A DNA stretch of 64,000 bases from Porcincola sp945869225 (GCF_052118625.1 NZ_JBQKGW010000012.1:26458-90457); one strand, 5' to 3'; counted from the first letter of the stretch, positions 1 to 9,265 are shown. The notes: generated from the sequence alone by a model not told the origin. Numbers and translations are program-made.

Positions 1-738
1 CGGGTTTTATTCTCGGGAGAGGTGATGCCGGAGCGCTTCCTGAAGGCATGGATGGAGCAGTACCCGGATGCTGAGTTTGTCAACCTGTACGGACCGAGTG
101 AGATTACCTGCAACTGTACCTACTACAGGGTGCCGCGCTCCACAGAAGCTCTGAGCGGAAAGCCCCTTCCGATCGGTGTTCCATTTCCGAATGAGAAGGT
201 TTTTCTGCTGGATGAAAAGGGGCACAGGATCACAGAGAGCGGAAGAAGCGGAGAGATCTGTGTATCAGGAAGCTGCCTGGCGCTCGGTTACCTGAATGCG
301 CCGGAAGCAACCAGAAAGGCCTTCTGCCCGAGCCCGCTGGAGACAAGGTTCCCTGAGCAGATGTACAGGACGGGGGATCTGGGGTATTACAGGGAAGACG
401 GGCAGCTCTGCTTCTCGGGGAGAGCCGATTTCCAGATCAAGCTGTTCGGCCACCGGATTGAGCTGGAGGAGGTGGAGGGCGCACTCAATACGGCCCATGG
501 TGTCGAGCGCGGCTTCTGTGTATTCAACCGGGAGAAGAACAGGCTGGAGGCCTGCTACTGCGGACAGGCAGAGCCAAGAGCGCTCAAGGGAGAGCTTCTG
601 AAGCTTCTTCCGCAGTACATGGTTCCGTCAAGGTTCCATCATGTTCAGGAGATCCCGCTGACAGATCACGGGAAAATGGATCGTAAGAGGGTGCTCGCGC
701 AGCTTGGCGAGGGTACGAAGGAGGAACATACGGCATGA
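1..738 (+). CDS. Amino acid adenylation-domain protein (DltA/NRPS-like), 5' truncated by window edge
   Basis: The frame is open from base 1, so the N-terminal part lies outside the window. The visible 245 residues are the C-terminal part of an ANL-superfamily adenylation domain: FSGEVMP at the left edge, NLYGPSE, YRTGDLG (ATP-binding aspartate), the hinge, and a C-terminal GKMDRKRV carrying the catalytic lysine. Such enzymes activate an amino acid with ATP and load it on a phosphopantetheine carrier. No condensation or carrier domain is attached, as in DltA. The stop overlaps the next start by 4 bp, and a free-standing carrier protein follows two genes later, so the three probably act together. 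The substrate cannot be read from this part. Confidence 0.85.
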   Translation, partial: RVLFSGEVMPERFLKAWMEQYPDAEFVNLYGPSEITCNCTYYRVPRSTEALSGKPLPIGVPFPNEKVFLLDEKGHRITESGRSGEICVSGSCLALGYLNAPEATRKAFCPSPLETRFPEQMYRTGDLGYYREDGQLCFSGRADFQIKLFGHRIELEEVEGALNTAHGVERGFCVFNREKNRLEACYCGQAEPRALKGELLKLLPQYMVPSRFHHVQEIPLTDHGKMDRKRVLAQLGEGTKEEHTA

Positions 739-1937
739 CACTGACAGCGGAGAGAATTTCAGAAGCGCTTAGGACAGCCCGGACACCCTTCTATATCTTT
801 GATACAGATGAGGCGGCGGATGAGATCAGACGAATGCATGAGATGCTTCCGGAGCGGGTGAAGGTCTGCTTCTCGATCAAGGCCAATCCGTATCTGACGG
901 AGGCGCTTGGAAAAGCGGCTGACTATGTGGAAGCCTGTTCGTTTGGAGAGCTGCGGATCTGCGAGCGGAAAAAGGTCCCGGAGGACAAGATTGTGCTGTC
1001 CGGCGTCAACAAGGGAAAGGATGATCTGCTTGCCGCCCTGAAGCGGCATGGAAGCCGGATCACCTACACGGCGGAATCTCTGACGCAGTGGGAGATCCTG
1101 GAACAGTTTGCGGAGCAGACCGGAGAGGAGATCCGTGTGATGCCAAGGCTCACGGACGGCAGCCAGTTCGGAATGGACAGAAGCGAGATCGAGGAGATTC
1201 TCGCCGGAAAGCATGGAAGAAGCGTCCGGGTCTGTGGGATTCATTACTTCTCCGGAACACAGAAGAAGAACATCGGGCGCACGACCGAAGAACTGGATAT
1301 GATTGACAGCTGTCTGCAGGACTGGAAGGCTGCATATGGGTTTGAACCGGAGCGCCTCGAGTTTGGAAGCGGTATGGCGGTCGACTATTTCTCGGATGAG
1401 GAAACCATGAGAAGCCGGGAGAGAAAGGATCTTGAAGCGCTTTCGGAAAAACTGCAGGCGATGGCGTATCAGGGGAAGGTCACGCTTGAATTCGGAAGAC
1501 GAATTGCGGCAACCAGCGGGACATACGTGACGACGGTCGCAGATGTCAAACGCAGGGGAGCGCACCGGTTTGCGATCGTGGACGGTGGCATCCACCAGGT
1601 GAGCTGGTACGGTCAGATGATGGGCATGAAGGTCCCGCCCGTCTACTGCCTGGAGAAGCCGGAGAGGAAGCAGGAGTGGTCGGTGTTCGGCTCGCTCTGC
1701 TCGATGAACGATGTGCTGCTCAGAAGTGCGCAGTTCGGCGAGCTGAATATCGGTGATCATCTTGTATTCGGGCGCTGCGGGGCGTATGCTCCTACTGAAG
1801 GAATGCTGACTTTCTTGAGCAGGGACCTGCCCGGCATATGGACATGGTCTGAGAAGGAAGGGCTCCGCAAGCTGCGCGGGATTCTCCCGACTGACGGGTT
1901 GAACTGCGGTGCGGCCGAACTGAAAGATATTGAATGA
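735..1937 (+). CDS. Type III PLP-dependent decarboxylase (DapDC/ODC/BtrK-like fold)
   Basis: The 400-residue protein has the alanine-racemase-like barrel of group IV decarboxylases. FSIKANP holds the PLP lysine (K49). EACSFGEL, IHYFSGTQ, the glycine-rich LEFGSGMA and a C-terminal LCSMNDVL (Cys and Asp of the active site) follow in the family order. Relatives decarboxylate diaminopimelate, ornithine, lysine or arginine; BtrK of butirosin biosynthesis decarboxylates a glutamyl group bound to a carrier protein. Since this gene overlaps an adenylation enzyme (ATGA) and precedes a carrier-protein gene, a carrier-bound amino acid is the likely substrate. A lysine-pathway LysA is less likely in this context. 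Confidence 0.8.
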   Translation: MTLTAERISEALRTARTPFYIFDTDEAADEIRRMHEMLPERVKVCFSIKANPYLTEALGKAADYVEACSFGELRICERKKVPEDKIVLSGVNKGKDDLLAALKRHGSRITYTAESLTQWEILEQFAEQTGEEIRVMPRLTDGSQFGMDRSEIEEILAGKHGRSVRVCGIHYFSGTQKKNIGRTTEELDMIDSCLQDWKAAYGFEPERLEFGSGMAVDYFSDEETMRSRERKDLEALSEKLQAMAYQGKVTLEFGRRIAATSGTYVTTVADVKRRGAHRFAIVDGGIHQVSWYGQMMGMKVPPVYCLEKPERKQEWSVFGSLCSMNDVLLRSAQFGELNIGDHLVFGRCGAYAPTEGMLTFLSRDLPGIWTWSEKEGLRKLRGILPTDGLNCGAAELKDIE

Positions 1938-1968
1938 CATTGAATGACGATTATGAAGGAGGAACATC

Positions 1969-2193
1969 ATGGAGAAACTGCTGGCAATTCTGAAAGATAT
2001 CGATCCTGACATTGACTACGAGAACGAGAAGCATCTGATTGACGACGGACTGCTTGATTCTATGCAGGTGCTGGAGCTTGTATCCACGCTGGAGGATGAA
2101 TTTGACATCGAAGTGACGCCGACCGAACTTGTTCCGGCGAACTTCAATTCTGCAGACAGCATGTGGAAGATGATCGAGCGCCTGCAGAACTGA
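1969..2193 (+). CDS. Acyl/peptidyl carrier protein (DltC-like)
   Basis: A 74-residue acidic protein with the carrier fold and the phosphopantetheine attachment motif LLDSMQVLELV, serine at residue 31. It is preceded by GAAGGAGG 8 bases before ATG. Its length and free-standing form match DltC and stand-alone carriers of small nonribosomal pathways. It sits 31 bases after the decarboxylase and probably receives the amino acid activated by the upstream adenylation enzyme. No phosphopantetheinyl transferase is visible in the window. Confidence 0.9.
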   Translation: MEKLLAILKDIDPDIDYENEKHLIDDGLLDSMQVLELVSTLEDEFDIEVTPTELVPANFNSADSMWKMIERLQN

Positions 2194-2271
2194 GCGCAGA
2201 CTTGCAGGGCCGGGGAGGTCTGCCGTTATTCTTTCACAAAGAGACAGGCTTCGGGAACAGGAGGGCGGATC

Positions 2272-2979
2272 GTGGCAGAGGAAGACCGGAAGGTGATCTA
2301 TGCGGCGGATGATGAGGAAAACATCCGGACACTGATTGACACATATCTGACGCAGGCAGGGTTCGACGTCCGGACATTCTCAGACGGGGACAGTCTGTTT
2401 GCGCAGTTCCAGAAACAGCGCTGCGACCTCGTGGTCCTTGACATCATGATGCCGGGGACAGACGGACTGACGATCTGCAGGAAAATCCGGGGGCTTTCGA
2501 AGGTGCCGATTGTCATCCTGACAGCCAGGGAGAGCGAGCTGGACTATATCACCGGGCTTTCCATGGGCGGGGACGACTATATCATCAAGCCGTTCCGGCC
2601 ATCGATCTTTGTCATGAGGGTGCGTGCACTTCTGCGCCGCGTTGACATGGAACGCCAGTCCCAAAAGGGAGAAAAACCACTTTCGTTCGGGGATGTCACG
2701 CTGGATGAAAGCAGCCAGCTCGTCCTGGTCAATGGCCGGGACGCGGGGCTGACGATTACGGAGCGTGCGCTGATCCGATATCTGATTGAAAACAGCGACA
2801 GGGCACTGTCAAGGGAAAAGCTGCTCCGGGATGTCTGGGGGATCGGACCGGACATCGAGACAAGAGTGGCAGATGAGACCGTCCGGCGTGTGCGGAAGAA
2901 ACTGAGCGCAGCCGGTTCCAGGGTCCGGATCAATGCGATCTGGGGCTACGGGTACCGGCTGGGAGAAGGAGACACATGA
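2272..2979 (+). CDS. OmpR/PhoB-family response regulator
   Basis: 235 residues: receiver domain (about 8-122; acidic pocket DDEE, phospho-acceptor D57 in VVLDIMMPG, TAR switch threonine, KPF lysine) followed by a winged-helix DNA-binding domain (about 140-232). The start is GTG, supported by GGAGGG 7 bases upstream. It overlaps the following kinase gene by 4 bp (ATGA), so the two form a cognate pair. It lies 78 bases after the carrier-protein gene and may belong to the same transcript; no terminator is seen between them. Confidence 0.93.
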   Translation: MAEEDRKVIYAADDEENIRTLIDTYLTQAGFDVRTFSDGDSLFAQFQKQRCDLVVLDIMMPGTDGLTICRKIRGLSKVPIVILTARESELDYITGLSMGGDDYIIKPFRPSIFVMRVRALLRRVDMERQSQKGEKPLSFGDVTLDESSQLVLVNGRDAGLTITERALIRYLIENSDRALSREKLLRDVWGIGPDIETRVADETVRRVRKKLSAAGSRVRINAIWGYGYRLGEGDT

Positions 2980-4430
2980 AGAATCGTCCTGCTGGAGACA
3001 TATCAAATCGCAGGAAATCAATCTATCAGCATGCCAGCCGTCATCTTGGAAAGAGAACGGTCCGGATTGCGTATATGTCGACGGGGATTCTGGCGGTGTT
3101 TTTCATCGTGATCCTCGTCGTTTTTCATCTGCTGATGAGCCGGAATATTCGTGAGAGCTCAATCAGAGCGTTGAAGGAGCTGGAGCAGACCTACTCTTTT
3201 GAGAATCTGTACGCCGGATCAGAGACAGAGAGCGAGAGCACCGGTAAAGCGGGGACGGAGACGGAAGCATTATCGGATGCTGCCCAGGTCTTTGCAGCAA
3301 TGCCGGACACATCTGCTGCGGAGGATGAGTCCGGAACAGCCGGGCAGGGGGAAATAACGGAAACGGAAAGTACGGAGGAATCCTCGGGTTCGACGCCCCT
3401 GCTGCCTTCGTCTGGCTATGAGAGTGACGATGAAGGGTTTAACGTTGCAGTCAGTATCCTGGTGGATCAGCAGTACCGGACAGAGTTCTATGTGACGGAG
3501 AATGAAAAAAAGCTTGCTGAGTGGTGCAGGATACATCCATTTCCGGATGGGAACATCCGGGAAATAGCCGTAGGAAAGAAGAACTACTATGTTCTGAAGA
3601 TGCAGGATCATTATCTGTCCATCGATGGAAGGTATAAATGGATTCTGTACGTCGACATTACATCCCAGCTTCGTCTGGTCCATCTGGTTGAGCGGGCCGA
3701 GCTGCTGGTCATGATCATCTGTGCTGTGATCTCGATTTTCCTGGGAGCCCGGATGGGAATCAGCCTGGAGCTGGAGCAGGAAAAGCAGAAGCAGTTTTTT
3801 GAGAATGCATCTCACGAGCTGAAGACACCACTGATGTCAATCCAGGGCTACGCGGAGGGAATCGGGAGCGGGGTCATCGATGATCCGAAAAAAGCATCCC
3901 GGGTCATTCTTTCTGAGACAGACAAGATGCGGGACCTGGTGGAGGAGATTCTGGCCTTGTCCAGGCTGGAAAGCAGCCAGACAAAGCTGCACATGGAGAG
4001 TGTGATGCTGCCGGACGTCATCAATGACTGTCTGATGGCGCTTGAATATGAAATCAGAAAGCGCGGCCTGGATGTATCGATGAATCTTGAACAGATTAAG
4101 ATACAGGCGGATCCGGACCAGCTCGGGCGGGTCGTGATGAATCTGATCTCGAATGCTGTGAAGTATGCGGAGAGCCGCATCGACATCTCCTGCGGGAAAA
4201 ATTTTCTCAGGATTGTCAACGATGGGCCTTTGCTGGACGAAGAGGAGAAGCGGCACATTTTTGACCGGTTCTACATCGGAAAGCGGGGCGGGACGGGGAT
4301 TGGCCTGGCGCTTGTCCAAGAGATTGTGGCGCGGCATGGATGGAGGATTCGGGTGGATAATACGGCCCGGGGGATCGCGTTTACGATTACATTCGGGCGG
4401 GGGTTCAGGCAGCTGGCCGGCTGTTCCTGA
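2976..4430 (+). CDS. Membrane sensor histidine kinase
   Basis: 484 residues. TM1 at about 30-54, a long extracellular part with a Glu/Ser/Thr-rich low-complexity stretch (about 75-145), then TM2 at about 242-262. The HisKA dimerisation helix contains SHELKTPL (H280), and the HATPase domain shows NLISNAVKYA (N box), GGTGIGLALV (G2 box) and a divergent DRFY F box. It should phosphorylate D57 of the overlapping response regulator. The low-complexity extracellular stretch is a spacer rather than a recognisable ligand domain, so the signal is unknown. Confidence 0.92.
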   Translation: MKNRPAGDISNRRKSIYQHASRHLGKRTVRIAYMSTGILAVFFIVILVVFHLLMSRNIRESSIRALKELEQTYSFENLYAGSETESESTGKAGTETEALSDAAQVFAAMPDTSAAEDESGTAGQGEITETESTEESSGSTPLLPSSGYESDDEGFNVAVSILVDQQYRTEFYVTENEKKLAEWCRIHPFPDGNIREIAVGKKNYYVLKMQDHYLSIDGRYKWILYVDITSQLRLVHLVERAELLVMIICAVISIFLGARMGISLELEQEKQKQFFENASHELKTPLMSIQGYAEGIGSGVIDDPKKASRVILSETDKMRDLVEEILALSRLESSQTKLHMESVMLPDVINDCLMALEYEIRKRGLDVSMNLEQIKIQADPDQLGRVVMNLISNAVKYAESRIDISCGKNFLRIVNDGPLLDEEEKRHIFDRFYIGKRGGTGIGLALVQEIVARHGWRIRVDNTARGIAFTITFGRGFRQLAGCS

Positions 4431-4597
4431 AAGGACACGCCATCCGTGCGTTTCCCGCAACATGATCGGATTCGCTTCGCACAGGAGCGGTATTTTGTAG
4501 TATGATGTCAGCAACATCGAAGGCCGGCAGACCGTAAAGAAACGCTGCCAGGCCGGCGGATAAGGGAAGAGTCCTGTCAAGAGAGGAGAGAAAAGAT

Positions 4598-4816
4598 ATG
4601 AAAAAACTGCGCAGATCTTCAAGGGATAACAAAATCTGTGGTGTCTGCGGCGGGATCGCCGAGTACTTTGGCGTAGACGCAACCATTGTCCGGATCCTGT
4701 TCGTACTGTTCACACTGGCTGGCGGCTCCGGCATTCTGCTTTACATTGCCATGGCCATTATCATGCCGAAGCCGGAGGACGAAAAAGAAAAAGAGGATGA
4801 GAAGAACGAAAGCTGA
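4598..4816 (+). CDS. PspC-domain small membrane protein
   Basis: 72 residues: the PspC core (RRSSRDNKICGVCGGIAEYFGVD), one hydrophobic helix (about 29-52) and a charged Glu/Lys tail. Family members are envelope-stress proteins, often linked to two-component systems. AGAGGAGAG lies 9 bases before ATG. It follows the kinase gene by 167 bases in the same direction and is closed by a strong terminator. Confidence 0.9.
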   Translation: MKKLRRSSRDNKICGVCGGIAEYFGVDATIVRILFVLFTLAGGSGILLYIAMAIIMPKPEDEKEKEDEKNES

Positions 4817-4853
4817 GGGGGCTGTGTAAAGCGCGCCGCGGAAGGGGAATGGC

Positions 4854-4910
4854 GTGAAACAGCGTCCGGGAACGTCGAGGCCAAGAGGTGAGACAGCGTC
4901 CGGGAACGTC
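4854..4910 (+). repeat. Pair of 23-bp direct repeats
   Basis: Two copies (4854-4876 and 4888-4910) differ at one base and share the core CAGCGTCCGGGAACGTC. They are 11 bases apart, between the pspC stop and its terminator. They may be a local duplication; no function is apparent. Confidence 0.6.
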
Positions 4911-4921
4911 AAAGACAAGAG

Positions 4922-4950
4922 AAAAGCCGGCAGGGGAGCTGCCGGCTTTT
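4922..4950 (+). terminator. Intrinsic terminator after pspC-like gene
   Basis: Inverted repeat AAAAGCCGGC (4922-4931) / GCCGGCTTTT (4941-4950), ending in a T-tract. It closes the two-component/pspC transcript. Confidence 0.85.
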
Positions 4951-5083
4951 CAAGGGGAGTATAAATAATTAATAAGGGGTTTGTAAAAGAACCATTAAGG
5001 GTAGTCCTTTTACCGCTTCATTATAGTATGTGATGTTTAAAAAAGCAACCCCCAATCAAAAATCCTGTGGAAAAGAGAGTTGA

Positions 5084-6376
5084 ATGGAAAAATATAAACT
5101 GATTGCCCCCTGCCATTTCGGATTGGAGGCGGTTCTGAAGAGAGAGATCCAGGATCTGGGATATCCGATCACGCTCGTCGAGGACGGAAGAGTGACGTTC
5201 GAAGGAGATGCGGCAGCCATCTGCAGGGCGAACGTATTCCTCCGGACGCCGGAGCGCATTCTTTTGAAAGTCGGAGGGTTTCATGCAGAATCGTTTGAGG
5301 ACCTGTTCCAGGGAACCAAGGCGATTCCCTGGGAGCAGTACATCCCGAAGGACGGCAGGTTCTGGGTTGCAAAGGCAACCGGAATCAAGTCAAAGCTGTT
5401 CTCTCCCAGAGACATTCAGTCTGTTATGAAGAAGGCCATGGTCGACAGGCTTGGCAGTGTGTACGGACTGAGCCATTTCCCTGAGGATGGGGCAGACTAT
5501 CCGCTCCGCGTGACAATCATGAAGGATGAGGTAACGGTCTGCATGGATACGACGGGCGATTCTCTGCACAAAAGAGGGTACCGCCTTCTGACGGCGAAGG
5601 CGCCGATTGCGGAGAACCTTGCGGCTGCTTTGATTATGCTGACCCCATGGAAGGCGGACAGACCGCTTGTTGACCCGTTCTGCGGCTCCGGGACGATCCC
5701 GATCGAGGCGGCTATGATGGCAGCCCATATCGCACCCGGGATGAATCGTGATTTCCTGGCGGAGAGCTGGGAGAATCTGATTCCGAAGAAGGCCTGGTAC
5801 GAGGCGGTCGACGAGGCGAATGATCTGATTGACGATCAGGTACAGACCGATATCCAGGGCTATGACATTGACGGAGAGATTATCCGGGCGGCAAGAGAGA
5901 ACGCCAGAAACGCCGGCGTGGATCATCTGATTCATTTTCAGGAGCGGCCGGTCAGCGAGCTCCGCCATCCGAAGAAGTACGGCTTCGTGATCACGAACCC
6001 GCCATATGGGGAGCGCTTGGAGGAAAAGGCGGCACTTCCGGCGCTGTACAGGCAGATCGGCGAGGCATTCCGCGGGCTTGACAGCTGGTCTGAATATGTG
6101 ATCACCTCCTATGAGGAAGCGGAACGGTATATCGGACGGAAGGCGGACAGGAACCGAAAGATCTACAATGGAATGATACGGACCTACTACTACCAGTTCA
6201 TGGGACCGAAGCCTTCCTTCCGCAGCCATACGGGTGGTTCGCCTGAATCTGAGAGGGACAAAGCGGTCCCGGACAGGCAAAGCGTGTCCGCGCAGCAGAG
6301 CAGGTCTTCCGGTGGGCATACAGGGCGCCGGTCATCGGAACCCATCAGAAACCCGGGAAAGAGGAAGAAACCGTGA
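5084..6376 (+). CDS. THUMP-domain class I SAM-dependent RNA methyltransferase (RlmL-N/YpsC family)
   Basis: 430 residues. The N-terminus (YKLIAPCHFGLEAVLKREI) and THUMP domain (about 50-155) precede a Rossmann methyltransferase domain with DPFCGSGTIPIEAAMMA and the catalytic NPPYGERL motif, as in N2-guanine rRNA methyltransferases of the RlmL N-terminal half/YpsC type. The likely role is 23S rRNA m2G modification. The last 50 residues are polar, basic and probably disordered, an extension beyond the usual family length of about 375-385. The gene overlaps the next start by 4 bp. Confidence 0.9.
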   Translation: MEKYKLIAPCHFGLEAVLKREIQDLGYPITLVEDGRVTFEGDAAAICRANVFLRTPERILLKVGGFHAESFEDLFQGTKAIPWEQYIPKDGRFWVAKATGIKSKLFSPRDIQSVMKKAMVDRLGSVYGLSHFPEDGADYPLRVTIMKDEVTVCMDTTGDSLHKRGYRLLTAKAPIAENLAAALIMLTPWKADRPLVDPFCGSGTIPIEAAMMAAHIAPGMNRDFLAESWENLIPKKAWYEAVDEANDLIDDQVQTDIQGYDIDGEIIRAARENARNAGVDHLIHFQERPVSELRHPKKYGFVITNPPYGERLEEKAALPALYRQIGEAFRGLDSWSEYVITSYEEAERYIGRKADRNRKIYNGMIRTYYYQFMGPKPSFRSHTGGSPESERDKAVPDRQSVSAQQSRSSGGHTGRRSSEPIRNPGKRKKP

Positions 6377-7845
6377 GAAGATCCGGACAGGCAGCGGCGG
6401 GGGGTGTGCCGGCGGTTTTTCTGGCGGCAGTGCTTGCTGCCTTTTCTGCGGCCGGCGGGCAGCAGAGAATCACTGAGGATTTCTGCAGCACATCTCCCGG
6501 GGCGGAAGAACAGACCGGCGGCCTTTCAGAGAATCTGGATTTCATCCAGCCGGATACGCTGCTCTATGGCAGGCCGGGTGCGGATTTCGGGAAGGGAAGC
6601 ACAGCCGTCTTTGCGACAGACTTTTCACAGGCCAAAGTCAATGCACCGCTTCCAGAGACATTCAGCTGGGCAGCCTGCGGAAAGAAGCCGACTGTCAGAA
6701 ACCAGGGTAGTCTGGGAACCTGCTGGGCGCTGACCGCGGCAGAGGCAGTCGAGTCAGCTCTCCTGCCGCAGACGCGCCTTGTTCTGTCAGCGGATCATAT
6801 TTCCCTTCAGAATGGATTTGACATCGCACAGGATGAGGGCGGCGACTACAGCATGATCATGTCCTACATGGCGGATTTCAAGGGACCTGTCACAGAAGAG
6901 GAAGACCCCTACGGGGACGGCAGCTCCCCACAGGGACTTAAGGCGGCGGTCCATGTGGGCGAAATGCGGCTGCTGGAGGGAATGTCTGCCGACCGGATCC
7001 GACATATGATATATCGGTTCGGCGCGGTTCAGACGTCTCTGTCGATGGACAGGACGCGGACAGACCAGGGCCGATCTTTCTATTATAATGAGAAAACCTG
7101 CAGCTATTACGATCCGGTGACCGAGCTTCTGAATCACGACGTTCTGGTTCTTGGCTGGGATGACACGTATTCGAAGAAACATTTCCGGGTGCAGCCCGCG
7201 CATGACGGGGCCTGGATCTGTCAGAACAGCTGGGGAGCTGGTTTCGGGAGGGATGGGATCTTTTATGTCTCCTACGAGGATGCCAATCTGTTTCGAAAGG
7301 GAGGCATCGCGTATACGGATGTCAGGACTGCCGATGACGCGGATCATGTGCTTGAGACAGACAGCCTTGGATGGCAGGCGAGGCAGGGATATGGATGTGA
7401 GAGTGCCTGGTTTGCCGGCGTTTTTGAGACGGACAGCCCGCAGATGCTTGAGGCGGCCGGCCTCTATGCGGTCGGGCCTGCGACAACCTGGAGAATGGTT
7501 CTCGTCGAGAACTTTCAGGGACCCGACAGTCTTTCAGAGGCAGCTGACGGGAAAAACGGCATTTTGCTCGGGTGCGGCTGGATCGAGAACCCAGGGTTTT
7601 ACACACTTCGGCTGAGGTGGCCGCTGAGTCTGCCCGCCGGGAAGCGGTTTGCGGTTGTTGTCTTTGTCGATACGCCGGGCACCGGAAGACCAGTTGCCGT
7701 TGAGACCAGGAAAGACAGGTATACGGACACTGTATCGCTGGATGGAAGGGAGTCTTACATCAGCAGGGACGGGGCGAGCTGGGAGCGGACGCAGACAGCA
7801 TACAGGACGAATGCCTGTCTGAAGCTGTATACTTCAGATACATGA
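6373..7845 (+). CDS. Secreted papain-like (C1) cysteine peptidase with C-terminal lectin-like domain
   Basis: 490 residues beginning with GTG that overlaps the preceding stop. An N-terminal signal peptide (basic residues, hydrophobic AVFLAAVLAAFSAAG) is followed by a C1A catalytic domain: NQGSLGTCW (C117), LNHDVLVLGWDD (H255) and QNSWG (N285). The region after about residue 315 (GYGCESAWFAGVF onward) has the beta-rich pattern of the lectin-like domain that accompanies such peptidases in Clostridia. No sortase motif or transmembrane anchor is seen, so secretion is expected. Substrate unknown. Confidence 0.88.
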   Translation: MRRSGQAAAGGVPAVFLAAVLAAFSAAGGQQRITEDFCSTSPGAEEQTGGLSENLDFIQPDTLLYGRPGADFGKGSTAVFATDFSQAKVNAPLPETFSWAACGKKPTVRNQGSLGTCWALTAAEAVESALLPQTRLVLSADHISLQNGFDIAQDEGGDYSMIMSYMADFKGPVTEEEDPYGDGSSPQGLKAAVHVGEMRLLEGMSADRIRHMIYRFGAVQTSLSMDRTRTDQGRSFYYNEKTCSYYDPVTELLNHDVLVLGWDDTYSKKHFRVQPAHDGAWICQNSWGAGFGRDGIFYVSYEDANLFRKGGIAYTDVRTADDADHVLETDSLGWQARQGYGCESAWFAGVFETDSPQMLEAAGLYAVGPATTWRMVLVENFQGPDSLSEAADGKNGILLGCGWIENPGFYTLRLRWPLSLPAGKRFAVVVFVDTPGTGRPVAVETRKDRYTDTVSLDGRESYISRDGASWERTQTAYRTNACLKLYTSDT

Positions 7846-7984
7846 AGGCGCGCACCAAAGCGGCAGGCATCTGAACTTGTCCGTCAGCAGAGAAACAATA
7901 CGCGGCGGCAGAGGGCGGAGAACAGAGGGCAGAAGGACGAAGCGCGCCGGCAGGTGCAGATACGGACTGATACAGGAGAGAAGA

Positions 7985-8716
7985 ATGGCAGGGAAAATGA
8001 TCGTTGCGACAGGCAACAGAAACAAGATGATTGAAATCAGGGAGATTCTCTCTGATGTGGATGTCGATATTGTTTCGATGAAGGAGGCCGGTATCCGGGT
8101 GGAAATCGTGGAGAACGGAAGGTCATTTGCGGAGAATTCGGCGATCAAGGCGCTCACAGTCGCAAAGGCCTCGGGAGAGATGGCGATTGCGGATGACTCC
8201 GGGCTTGTAATTGACTGTTTAAGAGGGGAGCCGGGTATCTGGTCTGCCAGGTACATGGGAGAAGATACCCCCTATGATCTGAAAAACAGGACGATGATCA
8301 GCCGGGTCAATGATTTCTGCCGCGGGTATGAGGCAGCAGGCAGCGCGCCTGCGGCGATGGAGGGAGCAGAGTTTCTGAAAAACAGGACGGCAGGGGAAGG
8401 GAAGGTCCCGGATATACAGATCGATTTTCCGGGGGCGGATGAGAATGGAAAGCCGGGCCGGCTCAGATCGGCGAGGTTTGTCTGCGCCTGTACCTGTGCG
8501 TGGCCGGATGGGACGGTGAAAACCATCGTGGGCAAAATGGAAGGCCGGATCGCGTACGCCCAGGCCGGATCACACGGTTTTGGCTATGATCCGATCTTCT
8601 ATCTTCCGCAGCTGGGGAAAACATCCGCAGAGCTTTTGCCGGAGGAAAAGAATGCGATCAGCCATCGCGGGAAGGCTTTCACTGCGATGCATGACTATCT
8701 GGCCGCTATTCTGTGA
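7985..8716 (+). CDS. rdgB: XTP/dITP diphosphatase (non-canonical purine NTP pyrophosphatase)
   Basis: 243 residues from the ATG supported by GGAGAG. The Ham1 core is clear: VATGNRNKMIEI at the N-terminus, FAENSAIKA, IADDSGL (catalytic Asp), WSARYMGE, and the C-terminal GFGYDPIF and SHRGKA. The enzyme hydrolyses ITP/XTP/dITP to monophosphate. It is about 45 residues longer than typical RdgB because of a poorly conserved insertion around residues 115-160. The frame is open upstream, but nothing there resembles the family. Confidence 0.9.
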   Translation: MAGKMIVATGNRNKMIEIREILSDVDVDIVSMKEAGIRVEIVENGRSFAENSAIKALTVAKASGEMAIADDSGLVIDCLRGEPGIWSARYMGEDTPYDLKNRTMISRVNDFCRGYEAAGSAPAAMEGAEFLKNRTAGEGKVPDIQIDFPGADENGKPGRLRSARFVCACTCAWPDGTVKTIVGKMEGRIAYAQAGSHGFGYDPIFYLPQLGKTSAELLPEEKNAISHRGKAFTAMHDYLAAIL

Positions 8717-8776
8717 TATGAGTGCCAAAAGTACCTTTTGCCACTGTAATCATTCAGTTTGAGAAAGGCCTGACGG

Positions 8777-9265
8777 ATGAAAATACTTGTGATGAGCGAC
8801 AGCCACGGATGGGACTACAATGCTGCGGAGGCTGTCCGGAGAGAAAAAACGATGGACGCCCTGATTCACCTTGGCGATGTACAGGAGACGATGGCACAGT
8901 TTCTGCGCGGGAGCGGTGTATGCTGCCCGGCCTATATGGTGGAGGGAAACTGCGACATGGACGGGTGGTATCCGAGGGAACAGATTGTGGAGCTCGGAGG
9001 ACACAGACTCCTTCTGACGCACGGGCATGATTTTTATGTCCGGTTCGGCACGGAGGAACTTCATGACGAGGCTATTCGGAACCAGTGTGACCTTGCTCTG
9101 TTCGGCCACACACACATGCCGCTGATAGAAGAGAAGGATCCGGCGGTTCTGATCCTGAATCCAGGAAGCATTTCCAGCCCCCGGCAGGAGAACGGGCGTC
9201 CGAGCTACCTGGTGCTGGAATTGGAGGCGGATCGGCGCCCGGCGGCAGAGCTGCGGTACCTTTAA
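8777..9265 (+). CDS. YfcE/MJ0936-type metallophosphoesterase
   Basis: 162 residues with all metal-binding motifs of the calcineurin-like superfamily: SDSHG (D8, H10), GDVQ, GNCD, THGH and GHTHMP. Members are small cytosolic phosphodiesterases acting on model phosphodiesters. It follows rdgB by 60 bases, a common pairing in Clostridia. Confidence 0.9.
   Translation: MKILVMSDSHGWDYNAAEAVRREKTMDALIHLGDVQETMAQFLRGSGVCCPAYMVEGNCDMDGWYPREQIVELGGHRLLLTHGHDFYVRFGTEELHDEAIRNQCDLALFGHTHMPLIEEKDPAVLILNPGSISSPRQENGRPSYLVLELEADRRPAAELRYL

Noticed and set aside
759..2012. Long minus-strand open frame opposite the decarboxylase
   Set aside because: High GC content leaves the opposite strand open; translation has no family features and the plus-strand gene is clear.
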